Shown here piece by piece: positions 1-7,488 of a DNA stretch of 64,000 bases. Source of the DNA: Bacteriovorax sp037444575 (GTDB lineage: Bacteria > Bdellovibrionota > Bacteriovoracia > Bacteriovoracales > Bacteriovoracaceae); the NCBI GenBank assembly GCA_037444575.1, contig JBBIME010000008.1, positions 124,001 to 188,000 on the forward strand, in the 5' to 3' direction. The translations under genes and the position numbers were made by a program. The notes under the pieces are model-generated. The model worked only from the letters and a program-made list of their open reading frames with translations, ran no database searches and was not told the origin of the DNA. Within the stretch, counting starts at the first letter, position 1. Each line of letters starts with the position of its first letter.

Positions 1-413
1 CCTAAAAATAATATAAATAGCGAAGCCTTCATCCTGTCAAAACCCAAGAGGAGAGCAATTTGAAGAGAAGTCCAAAGACCTATTAAAGAGAAGTTTAAAT
101 TTATAAATTGAGTAATTTCGAGAGAGCGCGAGTCTTTAAAGAGTGGAGTAAGATAGTAGGTTATTAGGTGAAGTAAGGGATGATTTGGATTAAATATATC
201 GAATGTTAAGTTTGTATTAAGTTTTACATTAAAAAAGTGATGAATGTTTGCAGCAGGAAAGAGCGACTCAATTCCTGAAGCATACCAGTAGCTCTCCCAT
301 TGATGAATCTTTATTGGAAATGCCAAATATAGCATTGCCATTAATCCAAAGGTAAAAAGATGAATTTTATTAGCATATTTCCTAGCTAATAAGAATTGAG
401 TTTGTCTAAACAT
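1..413 (-). CDS. Multi-membrane GT-C-like glycosyltransferase, 3' part outside the window
   Basis: The reverse strand reads open from an ATG at 413 to the window edge, giving 137 residues with no stop. A hydrophobic segment lies at about residues 19-34, then a loop containing QWESYWY (39-45) and DIFNPNHPLLH (72-82), then further hydrophobic stretches. The same landmarks in the same order (TWESYLYSD, DIFHPNHPLPH) occur in the 529-residue protein at 4829-6418, so the two are paralogues. By that likeness it is an inner-membrane protein that probably moves sugars from a lipid carrier on the periplasmic side. The donor is unknown. It is divergent from the sugar operon starting at 460. Confidence 0.7.
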   Translation of the reverse strand, partial: MFRQTQFLLARKYANKIHLFTFGLMAMLYLAFPIKIHQWESYWYASGIESLFPAANIHHFFNVKLNTNLTFDIFNPNHPLLHLITYYLTPLFKDSRSLEITQFINLNFSLIGLWTSLQIALLLGFDRMKASLFILFL

Positions 414-423
414 TATTTATAAT
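396..423 (+). promoter_or_regulatory. Candidate promoter of the sugar operon
   Basis: TTGAGT (396-401), a 16-nt spacer and a perfect TATAAT (418-423) lie 37 nt before the ATG at 460. The -35 box lies inside the start of the divergent gene. The same -35 hexamer occurs at the ArsR operon promoter near 50.7 kb. Confidence 0.5.
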
Positions 424-459
424 CATAAGGTAATAATTAAAAATATCTATGGAAATATA

Positions 460-1401
460 ATGTTAAATGTTGGTTTAATAGGGCTTGGATATTGGGGCGA
501 GAAATATTTTAGGCTCTTGAGTACTTTTGAGGGGATTAATTTTGTAGCATGCGCAGAGATCGATTCTAGCAAGCATATTAAAGATTTATCTGATCATTCA
601 TGTCTTAGTTTTTTTACAGATTTCAGACAAATGCTTAAGCAGTGCCAACTGGATGCTGTGATTGTGGCCACTCCTGCAGATACTCATTTTGACATATCTA
701 AAATTGTCCTTGAATCAAAAGTTCACTTATTGGTTGAGAAACCAATGACAACATCTAGTGATGAGGCGAAAGAATTAATACAATTAGCGAGCGAGAACAA
801 AAGAATATTGATGGTTGGTCATACTTTTTTATTCGATGACAATATTAAACAATTCAAAAAAGCTTTTTATCAAAAGTTTAGCAAATTTGATCATATCAAA
901 TCAATTAGACAGCATGGAGGATTAGAGAGATTTGATGTTAATTGCGTGTGGGATCTAATGGCACACGATATAACGATCCTTAATCATTTCATTGGAAATA
1001 GAGTAATTTCTATACAGGCAATACCTATAGCAACTTGCCTTAAAACAAAAAAGATCGGCGCAGCTACTATTTCATTAAAGTATCTAGAAAATATATCTGC
1101 AGATATTGAATTAAGCTGGTTAAGTGATGAAAAAATTAGAAAAATAGAAATTTTTACTAATGATCAGCGAATTGAGTATAATTATTTCCCTCACCCTGGG
1201 TTTACAATGAACGGAGAAAAGCAAAATCTCCTCCAAAACACTGAGCCTCTTAAAGATCAGTTGGAATGTTTTATTCGATCAATAAAAGAAAATACGTATA
1301 TAAAATCCTCAGGACAAGAGGCTTATGAAATAGTCTCTCTTTTGGAGGCTGCTGATTATTCAATTCAGAATAATGGAGTTGTTATCAATTTTGCTGTGTA
1401 G
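460..1401 (+). CDS. Gfo/Idh/MocA-family NAD(P)-dependent sugar dehydrogenase
   Basis: The 313-residue protein begins with a Rossmann dinucleotide motif, GLGYWG (8-13), and has the family lysine motif EKP (93-95). It carries VWDLMAHD (163-170), where the family places its catalytic Asp/His. Members of this family oxidise or reduce a sugar ring hydroxyl. With the acyltransferase and aminotransferase directly downstream, the likely role is making a 3-keto nucleotide sugar, as WbpB/WlbA do for UDP-GlcNAc-uronate. The substrate itself is inferred from context only. It heads a tight operon; the next gene starts 12 nt downstream. Confidence 0.82.
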   Translation: MLNVGLIGLGYWGEKYFRLLSTFEGINFVACAEIDSSKHIKDLSDHSCLSFFTDFRQMLKQCQLDAVIVATPADTHFDISKIVLESKVHLLVEKPMTTSSDEAKELIQLASENKRILMVGHTFLFDDNIKQFKKAFYQKFSKFDHIKSIRQHGGLERFDVNCVWDLMAHDITILNHFIGNRVISIQAIPIATCLKTKKIGAATISLKYLENISADIELSWLSDEKIRKIEIFTNDQRIEYNYFPHPGFTMNGEKQNLLQNTEPLKDQLECFIRSIKENTYIKSSGQEAYEIVSLLEAADYSIQNNGVVINFAV

Positions 1402-1413
1402 GAGAAATGAAAG

Positions 1414-2022
1414 ATGAGTGAAGTGGTGTTGAATTTCTCAAGTCGTTCGGAAATAAATCTTAAGGCCCCATTTGAAGTTGATAGATGTGCAATTTTAGGA
1501 GAAATATCCAAAAGGAATGATACATTTCAGCCTTTAGAGATAAGAGAGAACTCGATTATTAGAAGTGGAAGCGTTATCTATAGTAACTCAAAAATAGGTG
1601 CTCAATTTGAGACGGGACATAATGTAGTTGTTAGAGAGAACTGTACTCTTGGAGACAATGTCAAGATATGGAATTCCACTACTGTCGATTACAATTGTTC
1701 TATCGGGTCTAATGTTAAGATTCACACAAACGTCTATATATGCCAAGAATCGAGTATTGAGGATGACGTCTTTATCGGTCCAGGGGTCTTGTTTTTGAAT
1801 GATAAAATTCCTGTTTGCAATAAATGCTTTCAGGGGCCAATTGTAAAGAAGGGAGCAAGAATTGGAGCGGGGGCAATCGTAATGCCTGGAGTGACTATTG
1901 GAGAAAATGCAGTAATCGGTGCAGGTGCCTTAGTCTTAAGCGACGTGCCTGCGAATAAAATGGCAGTTGGCAGTCCCGCTAGGATTATCGGGGATGCGAA
2001 AATACATGAGTGTGCTAGATGA
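1414..2022 (+). CDS. Left-handed beta-helix sugar N-acetyltransferase (WbpD/WlbB-like)
   Basis: The 202-residue protein is largely hexapeptide repeats of the I-G-x-x-V/A kind (for example IGAQFE, LGDNVKIW, IGSNVKI, IGAGAIVMPGVTIGENAVIGAG), the signature of the trimeric left-handed beta-helix acyltransferases. It ends with the usual VPANKMAVGSPAR motif. Its place between a sugar dehydrogenase and a DegT aminotransferase suggests that it acetylates the new amino group with acetyl-CoA to give an acetamido nucleotide sugar. The regiochemistry cannot be read from sequence. GGAG precedes the start, and the gene overlaps the next by 4 nt. Confidence 0.85.
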   Translation: MSEVVLNFSSRSEINLKAPFEVDRCAILGEISKRNDTFQPLEIRENSIIRSGSVIYSNSKIGAQFETGHNVVVRENCTLGDNVKIWNSTTVDYNCSIGSNVKIHTNVYICQESSIEDDVFIGPGVLFLNDKIPVCNKCFQGPIVKKGARIGAGAIVMPGVTIGENAVIGAGALVLSDVPANKMAVGSPARIIGDAKIHECAR

Positions 2023-3146
2023 AAAATAACCTGTTAAGTGATTTCAAATTAAAAGAAAATATTATTTTAAAAGAATTGTATTTAAGCAAAATCTCTAATT
2101 TGATAGATCGTGGAGATTTTATTCTGGGTGAAGAGGTAAATGAATTCGAAAAAAAATTTGCAAAATATTGTGAAACTTTCTATTCCATTGGAACAAGTTC
2201 AGGTACCTCTGCTTTAGATTTAGCAATAAAGTGTTTTGATCTAAGTTCAGATGATGAAGTAATCGTGCCTGCACTAACTTTTGTTTCAACGGCTTTGGCG
2301 GTACACTTTAACAAAGCAAAAATTGTATATTGCGATATCGATAGTCGAAGTTTTAACATTGATCCTACTGAGCTTGCTAAAAAAATTTCCCCTAAAACGA
2401 AGATAATTATACCAGTTCATCTCTACGGACAATCAGCTGACATGTTATCTATTCTTGAGATTGCTAGAGAGAATGATATTTCTATAATTGAAGATGCTTC
2501 ACAGTCACATGGGGCCATATGCAAATTGGGAAACACGTTTAAAAAAGTTGGCAGTATTGGTGACCTAGGGTGTTTCAGCTTTTATCCAACAAAAAACTTA
2601 GGAGCACTCGGTGATGCAGGTGCGATTGTAACCAATAATGAAATTTTTAATGAAAAATTAAAAGCATTAAGAAACTATGGTCAGTATAAAAAAAATGAAC
2701 ACTCACTTTTAGGTGATAATGCAAGATTAGATACAATTCAAGCTATTGTATTAAACGAGAAACTCGGCATGCTTGATAATTTAAACATGAAAAGGCAAGA
2801 AGTGGCATCTTGGTATCATGAGTGTTTATCTGGAATTGATCATATTAAATTACCTGAGCAAATGTCATATAGTACTCATGTATTCCATCAGTTTGTTATT
2901 CGTTCCAAATTTAGAGATGAAATAAAGCAAGAGCTAAGTAAGAATCATATTGAGGTTGGAGTTCATTATCCTAGGCCAATGCATTTGCATCATTGCTTTA
3001 AATTCCTTGGATATAATATTGGAGATTTTAAAGAGGCAGAGAAAGCATGTAGTGAAATCCTATCTCTTCCAATTTCTCCATTTATGACAATGAAAGATGT
3101 TGAAATAGTATCTGATATAATAAAAACAACTTTGGAAAATTCATGA
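2019..3146 (+). CDS. DegT/DnrJ/EryC1-family PLP-dependent sugar aminotransferase (WbpE/WlbC-like)
   Basis: The 375-residue protein is full length for the family. GTSSGTSAL (58-66) forms the PLP-phosphate loop, EDASQSHGA (158-166) supplies the Asp that holds the pyridine nitrogen, and YPTKNLGALGDAG puts the Schiff-base lysine at K192. These enzymes transaminate keto nucleotide sugars with glutamate. Here the ketone would come from the dehydrogenase two genes upstream and the product would go to the acetyltransferase. It overlaps both neighbours by 4 nt (ATGA), so translation is coupled. Confidence 0.88.
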   Translation: MKNNLLSDFKLKENIILKELYLSKISNLIDRGDFILGEEVNEFEKKFAKYCETFYSIGTSSGTSALDLAIKCFDLSSDDEVIVPALTFVSTALAVHFNKAKIVYCDIDSRSFNIDPTELAKKISPKTKIIIPVHLYGQSADMLSILEIARENDISIIEDASQSHGAICKLGNTFKKVGSIGDLGCFSFYPTKNLGALGDAGAIVTNNEIFNEKLKALRNYGQYKKNEHSLLGDNARLDTIQAIVLNEKLGMLDNLNMKRQEVASWYHECLSGIDHIKLPEQMSYSTHVFHQFVIRSKFRDEIKQELSKNHIEVGVHYPRPMHLHHCFKFLGYNIGDFKEAEKACSEILSLPISPFMTMKDVEIVSDIIKTTLENS

Positions 3147-3841
3147 GTTCACTTTCGGTTGTAATTCCTGTCTATAATGAAATTCAAACTCTTGGAAAAG
3201 TTTTGAACGATTGTGTTTTGACATTGGAAAATCTAAAAATTGATTATGAGCTAGTTGTTGTTAATGATGGATCAACTGATGGTTCTGAATTGGTATATCT
3301 GAATTTTTTAGAAAACAAAAAGATTATTTTTATAAATCAAGAAATGAATATGGGGTATGGAAAGGCCATCGAAACTGGAATATATGCTGCCTCAAATGAG
3401 TGGATAGTAATAATTCCGAGTGATGATCAATTTTTGATTTCTGAATTTTTCAAGATTTGGCAACAGCGAAAGAAAGGGACCATTATATGTGGATCCAGAT
3501 TTAATAGAAAGGACTCTACTCAAAGAAAACTAATTTCAAAATTATACAATATCTTTACTCGAATAGTGTTTGGTTTTAATGTAAGTGATATTGGATGGAT
3601 AAAGTTGTACGAGCAAGCATTCATTAAAAAGATAGAGTTGAAAACAAGTGGATTCATTATTGATACAGAAATCATTTTGAATGCGAAAGTTAGGAATTAT
3701 GAAATTTTAAATGTTAAGGTAGAACATAAAGAGAGAAGTTACGGTGAGTCCAAAATAAATGCGTCTAAATACATTGGAATAATTCGAGATATTTTCACGA
3801 TATTAAAATTAAAATATGAATCCTTGCAAATGCAAAATTAA
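3143..3841 (+). CDS. Family 2 glycosyltransferase (DPM1-like)
   Basis: The 232-residue protein has the GT-A nucleotide-sugar site: VIPVYNE at the N terminus, VVNDGSTDGS near 39-48 and the metal-binding acidic PSDDQF (92-97). It looks most like polyprenyl-phosphate glycosyltransferases. It stops after the catalytic domain and lacks the two membrane helices of GtrB-type enzymes. It probably loads a sugar on undecaprenyl phosphate or a glycan acceptor for the GT-C proteins on either side. Specificity is unknown. Confidence 0.82.
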   Translation: MSSLSVVIPVYNEIQTLGKVLNDCVLTLENLKIDYELVVVNDGSTDGSELVYLNFLENKKIIFINQEMNMGYGKAIETGIYAASNEWIVIIPSDDQFLISEFFKIWQQRKKGTIICGSRFNRKDSTQRKLISKLYNIFTRIVFGFNVSDIGWIKLYEQAFIKKIELKTSGFIIDTEIILNAKVRNYEILNVKVEHKERSYGESKINASKYIGIIRDIFTILKLKYESLQMQN

Positions 3842-4757
3842 TTTTAATAAACCTAGGCCAATTACTTATTGGTTGCCGTTTCATTATCACTTGGTACCAG
3901 GTGTAGTGCGAGCGTGGATTGCAACAAATATTTTCAAAATGACAAAAATTAATAACGAAGATCATTTGTGCCAATGCCAAGTAGATATTTCTAAGAGAAT
4001 AGTTTGGCCAGAACTTAGGGAAATGGGTTTTTCCTTAAGTTATGATGTAGACTCAATTTCTGGATTGAGAAAGTTAAAACAACTAAAGAATGATCCATTT
4101 TTTGGAAAAATAAAATCAACTGTTAATATTGTTTCACATCACTACAAATTTACATCTCAAGAAATTGAAGAATTAAAAAGTGCAAGTTGGGAGATTGCAG
4201 TTCATGGCGACAATCATGATTCTAAATTAGCCTTCGTGGAAACAGAACAAATAGAGACACGATTGCTAAAATCTAGATTGAAATTTCAAAATATGGGGAT
4301 TGATGTGAGAGGATTTAGATCTCCATCGTTATTTTATACAGAACGTTTTATCAGAGTATTGTCACAATATTTTAAATACGATAGCTCTATGTACTTTGAT
4401 GATGGTGAGTTTGGGATATCAAAAATTTTTCCATTTAGACTTTATAATTTGTTGGAAATCCCTATAACGATGACGATGGATGTTCATTTTAGATTCTTAA
4501 GGATATCTGAGGAAGATAAAATGGAACATTGGTTGAAACGGTTTCATTTTATAAAAAAACATAAGGGCTATGCTTTACTTGTTATCCATCCGGATGAACA
4601 TTTTTTCTCGATTGAAAATGAGAAAACGTTGAGACGTTTTCTGTGCGAAGTTCAATCAAATAATGCATGGATTGCCACTTGTGGAGAGGTGTTTGATTTT
4701 TTTGATAAATTTTTAGATCAGAGAGACCAGCCCCCTAAAAAACTGGATATTATTTGA
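3816..4757 (+). CDS. Polysaccharide-deacetylase-like (NodB fold) protein
   Basis: The 313-residue protein overlaps the glycosyltransferase gene by 26 nt. It shows a degenerate NodB motif series: YDVDS (76-80) in place of TFDDG, HGDNHD (130-135) supplying the two metal histidines H130 and H134, RSPS (168-171) for motif 3 and a late VIHPDEH (256-262). This is consistent with a metal-dependent N-deacetylase acting on amino sugars, probably on the glycan made by this operon. The first 60 residues are not conserved-looking, no signal peptide is obvious, and the start codon has no clear ribosome site, so the true start may be internal. Confidence 0.68.
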   Translation: MNPCKCKINFNKPRPITYWLPFHYHLVPGVVRAWIATNIFKMTKINNEDHLCQCQVDISKRIVWPELREMGFSLSYDVDSISGLRKLKQLKNDPFFGKIKSTVNIVSHHYKFTSQEIEELKSASWEIAVHGDNHDSKLAFVETEQIETRLLKSRLKFQNMGIDVRGFRSPSLFYTERFIRVLSQYFKYDSSMYFDDGEFGISKIFPFRLYNLLEIPITMTMDVHFRFLRISEEDKMEHWLKRFHFIKKHKGYALLVIHPDEHFFSIENEKTLRRFLCEVQSNNAWIATCGEVFDFFDKFLDQRDQPPKKLDII

Positions 4758-4797
4758 GTGTTGTCCGGGAGGATTTTGCTTTGTTTATCTTCACATC

Positions 4798-4820
4798 CAC
4801 ATAATAAAGACGATTATGTG
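4798..4820. terminator. Candidate hairpin between convergent genes
   Basis: CACATAAT and ATTATGTG form a perfect 8-bp stem with a 7-nt loop, and an outer AGTGT/ACACT pair extends the dyad. It lies between the ends of the deacetylase gene (plus) and the GT-C gene (minus). The T-run is poor, so terminator function is only plausible. Confidence 0.4.
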
Positions 4821-4828
4821 TGCGACAC

Positions 4829-6418
4829 TTAATTCTTTTCAACTAAAAATTGATTCATTTTCCAATCCTCTAATTTGTTAGAAAAATCCATTGAGGTATT
4901 TTGGTACAGGCCCCTGTCGTTTATTTCAAATGTATTGACTGTGGTTATTTTTAATTTTTCCAGAAAGTTTTTTTGAAGGAAATTTTCGAGCTGTTGCTTA
5001 GTAAAATCTGAAAAAATATTAAGTCGATCAATATTAGCACCCTCTAATCGAGCTACCTGTTCATGATCTTGAGTGTTCATTATTACAAATTTCCAATTTG
5101 TATTTTTCATTCTAGTTAAGTGCCAAGCTTGCTTCGAAAGTTGGTGAGAAAATGGATGTGAACTTATAGCGGCGATCGAGGATCTTGCCTCTAGATTTAC
5201 CTTTTTTGAGACCCAGTAATTAGTTGGAAAGTTCTTGCTTTGAGGCAAAACAACAATCAGAAAATTAGTAATAGCTACAAAAACTAAAAGACTAGCTAAA
5301 ATATAATACGAGTATTTAAAATTTTTAATACGATAGAAAGTTGGCAAGAGAAGAAATGGAAAAATAAATATCCAATAATCATTTACGTTCGGAATGTTGA
5401 TAATGAATGTTATGAGAAAATAAAAAGTGAATACAGTAATAGCATTAGTCACAAAAGGACGATTTCTTTTAAATGTGAACAGGATTAAGTTTACAAGTGT
5501 TGAAGTTAAAAATAATAGATTAAAAATACTGAGTAAGTAATTGCTGGGGCTGATGAGGCAATTCGACAAATGCGTGAAGGAAGTGAGAATAGAAGTAGTG
5601 TAATTTATTTGCGATGAGTGCCAAAATCCCAAGAAGCTTGAGTAGACATTCAGAGTTTTAATTGTGTCTAGTGAATTCGATGATTGATTTAAAAGTAAAT
5701 GAGGTAACAAATAAAATAATATCCCTCCTCCAAACATGGGAAGGAGTATTTTTGAAAAATTTGAAATATTAAATCGAATATCTCTTGAACGATCACGTAT
5801 GAAGAACAGAAAAGCAGGGAGATAAAAAAGCGTGAGCATATGTGAAATTAATGCTAACGAGATAAACACTGAAGCCAGAATAAGATTCTTTGATTTGTTA
5901 CGATCTTGATAGTGTCTGAACAAAAAATGGAATCCGATTATTGAAAAACATATGGCCAATGAATAAGCTTCACCCGAAATGGCCTGATACCAATAAACAT
6001 TGCTAAAGGCTAAAATTAGCGCCCCAAAAAATGACTCTAATTTGCGGAGTCCGAGCAATACTAAGGTTTTGTAAAAATACAGTACTCCAATGGCACCAGC
6101 TAGGTTATTTAAATACTGAGCACCCATTAATGAAGTCATTTTAATTTTCAAGAATGCTGACATTATTAAAAATAATCTTATTAACAAATGAGGAAGAGGA
6201 TGATTCGGATGAAAAATATCAATACTTGGGAAGTCGCTTAGAAAAGTATTCGCATTTTGATTCTGAAAAAAGAAAACACTTCTTAAATTTTGAAAACCAT
6301 CAATTATATCTGAATAGAGATATGATTCCCATGTATGAATCCTGAGTCCATAGATCAGGTATGTCGTCAATGGAATTAAAAAAACCATTAACTGCAGTGA
6401 AAATCCCTTATTTTTCAT
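4829..6418 (-). CDS. Multi-membrane GT-C-like glycosyltransferase
   Basis: The 529-residue protein has about ten hydrophobic segments up to residue 390 and a soluble C-terminal tail of about 140 residues. An N-terminal extracytoplasmic loop holds TWESYLYSD and DIFHPNHPLPH (67-77). This layout (first loop with an acidic residue, many helices, C-terminal domain) fits GT-C enzymes that use lipid-linked sugars. It is a full-length paralogue of the truncated gene at the left window edge and faces the sugar operon convergently. Donor and acceptor are unknown. A DUF2723-like or oligosaccharyl-type membrane protein is the alternative. Confidence 0.7.
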   Translation of the reverse strand: MKNKGFSLQLMVFLIPLTTYLIYGLRIHTWESYLYSDIIDGFQNLRSVFFFQNQNANTFLSDFPSIDIFHPNHPLPHLLIRLFLIMSAFLKIKMTSLMGAQYLNNLAGAIGVLYFYKTLVLLGLRKLESFFGALILAFSNVYWYQAISGEAYSLAICFSIIGFHFLFRHYQDRNKSKNLILASVFISLALISHMLTLFYLPAFLFFIRDRSRDIRFNISNFSKILLPMFGGGILFYLLPHLLLNQSSNSLDTIKTLNVYSSFLGFWHSSQINYTTSILTSFTHLSNCLISPSNYLLSIFNLLFLTSTLVNLILFTFKRNRPFVTNAITVFTFYFLITFIINIPNVNDYWIFIFPFLLLPTFYRIKNFKYSYYILASLLVFVAITNFLIVVLPQSKNFPTNYWVSKKVNLEARSSIAAISSHPFSHQLSKQAWHLTRMKNTNWKFVIMNTQDHEQVARLEGANIDRLNIFSDFTKQQLENFLQKNFLEKLKITTVNTFEINDRGLYQNTSMDFSNKLEDWKMNQFLVEKN

Positions 6419-6503
6419 GATTTAATTCTAGCCTAAAAATTTGTTTAACAGAAAAAAATATTTCTAAGGATAGGAACAGTCCAACGCAACCTTGAGTTTA
6501 GAG

Positions 6504-6603
6504 AGTTCACCATGGTCTTAAAAAACCACCGTGAACTTACGTTAAGGCGATAATTCAAATGCTTAGTCTCTGCATGGTTATAAAAAAACCACCATGGTGA
6601 ACT
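6504..6603. repeat. Two dyad-containing direct repeats upstream of the conjugative element
   Basis: Copy 1 (6511-6537) and copy 2 (6573-6603) share the pattern CATGGT, A-rich run, ACCACC, GTGAACT. AGTTCACCATGGT (6504-6516) and ACCATGGTGAACT (6591-6603) are a perfect 13-bp inverted repeat 74 nt apart. Copy 1 forms its own dyad, AGTTCAC/GTGAACT. The block lies 85-185 nt before the first element gene, so operators, an RNA structure or an element end are all possible. Confidence 0.6.
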
Positions 6604-6687
6604 ATGTTTTTGAGAATACATTTTTGAATTGTTTTTCTTACCTTCATTTTCTAGTTTCATTTCCACGAATAAAACAGAGGGGACGAA

Positions 6688-7194
6688 ATGAAATTAGATT
6701 TAATAAAGAACGAGATGATTTCTGATTATAAAATTGCTGTAGATAAAAATGAAATTAAATTTAACTTTTTAAAAAACATTATTAAAAAGGACTTGGAAGT
6801 TGTTTTTTGGCAAAATAAAGCGGTAAAAGTTTTTGGTGAGTTTCAAATCTATTCGGACTTTAGATCAGAATTAAATTCTTTTGATTATATTGTCTCATTC
6901 TTAACAGGATTTGTTTTTGAGTACGCGGGAGAATCTATTGAGGCCCATGTTTCTTGCAAGTGTCCCGAACATTTCTTAAGTTTTCTTATAACTCAAAATT
7001 ATAAATTTGATGAAAATGAGATCGATAGACTGGCATCAAAGTATACAAATTACATCTTGGAAGCAACCGAGTTAATCACAAATCAATCTGGAGAATTTAT
7101 TCAGAACCAAATCAAGGATCTGGATAAGAAATATTTCGATGGCAATGACCCGACCGGCATTTGGAAATATATCAGTCCACAATATTTAAATTAA
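6688..7194 (+). CDS. Hypothetical protein, first gene of the element
   Basis: The 168-residue soluble protein has a strong ribosome site (AGAGGGG, 8 nt before ATG). It is rich in Lys, Glu, Phe and Ile and has one CKC pair (residues about 91-93). There is no signal peptide, membrane helix or motif that I recognise. Alternating charged and aromatic residues suggest a small alpha/beta fold. It directly follows the paired repeats at 6504-6603 and may be an element regulator or cargo gene. No function is assigned. Confidence 0.6.
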   Translation: MKLDLIKNEMISDYKIAVDKNEIKFNFLKNIIKKDLEVVFWQNKAVKVFGEFQIYSDFRSELNSFDYIVSFLTGFVFEYAGESIEAHVSCKCPEHFLSFLITQNYKFDENEIDRLASKYTNYILEATELITNQSGEFIQNQIKDLDKKYFDGNDPTGIWKYISPQYLN

Positions 7195-7225
7195 TTAGCT
7201 CTTCACACAGCTAACAAACCACCAG

Positions 7226-7249
7226 CCATGTATTTACATGGAAGGACTT
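7226..7249 (+). promoter_or_regulatory. Short hairpin before the Sm-like gene
   Basis: CCATGT and ACATGG form a perfect 6-bp stem with a 4-nt loop, just after another AAACCACC word like those in the 6.5-kb repeats. It lies about 25 nt before the ATG at 7269 and could act on translation of that gene. Confidence 0.35.
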
Positions 7250-7268
7250 TTTACCCAAAGGAGGGGAA

Positions 7269-7478
7269 ATGGAAGCTTATTGTCTATTGAATCAATTAAA
7301 AAGAGGGAAATGCCCAAAAATTAAAAAAGGAGATGAGTTAAAGATTATCACTAAAACTGGACGGACATTTAGAGGAATTTTGTATGACTTCAGAGAAGGT
7401 TATCTTCACACCGTTGAAGCACTCGGAATTCTTATGATTTTTCCTATTAACTCGCTATCAAGCATTCAATTAACTTAA
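7269..7478 (+). CDS. Small Sm/Hfq-like protein
   Basis: The 69-residue protein has a short helical N-terminal stretch followed by five predicted strands: DELKIITK, GRTFRGILYDF, EGYLHTVEA, GILMIFPI, NSLSSIQL. The spacing, the hydrophobic-x-G-x-hydrophobic pattern (TFRGIL) and the final aliphatic strand resemble the Sm fold of Hfq/LSm proteins, though no diagnostic Hfq KH motif is present. AAGGAGGGG precedes the ATG. An RNA-binding or small SH3-like role is inferred from fold pattern only. It lies 10 nt before the lipoprotein gene and is probably co-transcribed with the secretion operon. Confidence 0.5.
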   Translation: MEAYCLLNQLKRGKCPKIKKGDELKIITKTGRTFRGILYDFREGYLHTVEALGILMIFPINSLSSIQLT

Positions 7479-7488
7479 AGGGGAGAAA

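Noticed and set aside
6445..6666. 73-codon open frame on the minus strand upstream of the first element gene
   Set aside because: It runs across the paired repeats, is rich in Trp/Phe/Asn with no protein-like pattern, has no ribosome site and lies where regulatory DNA is expected.
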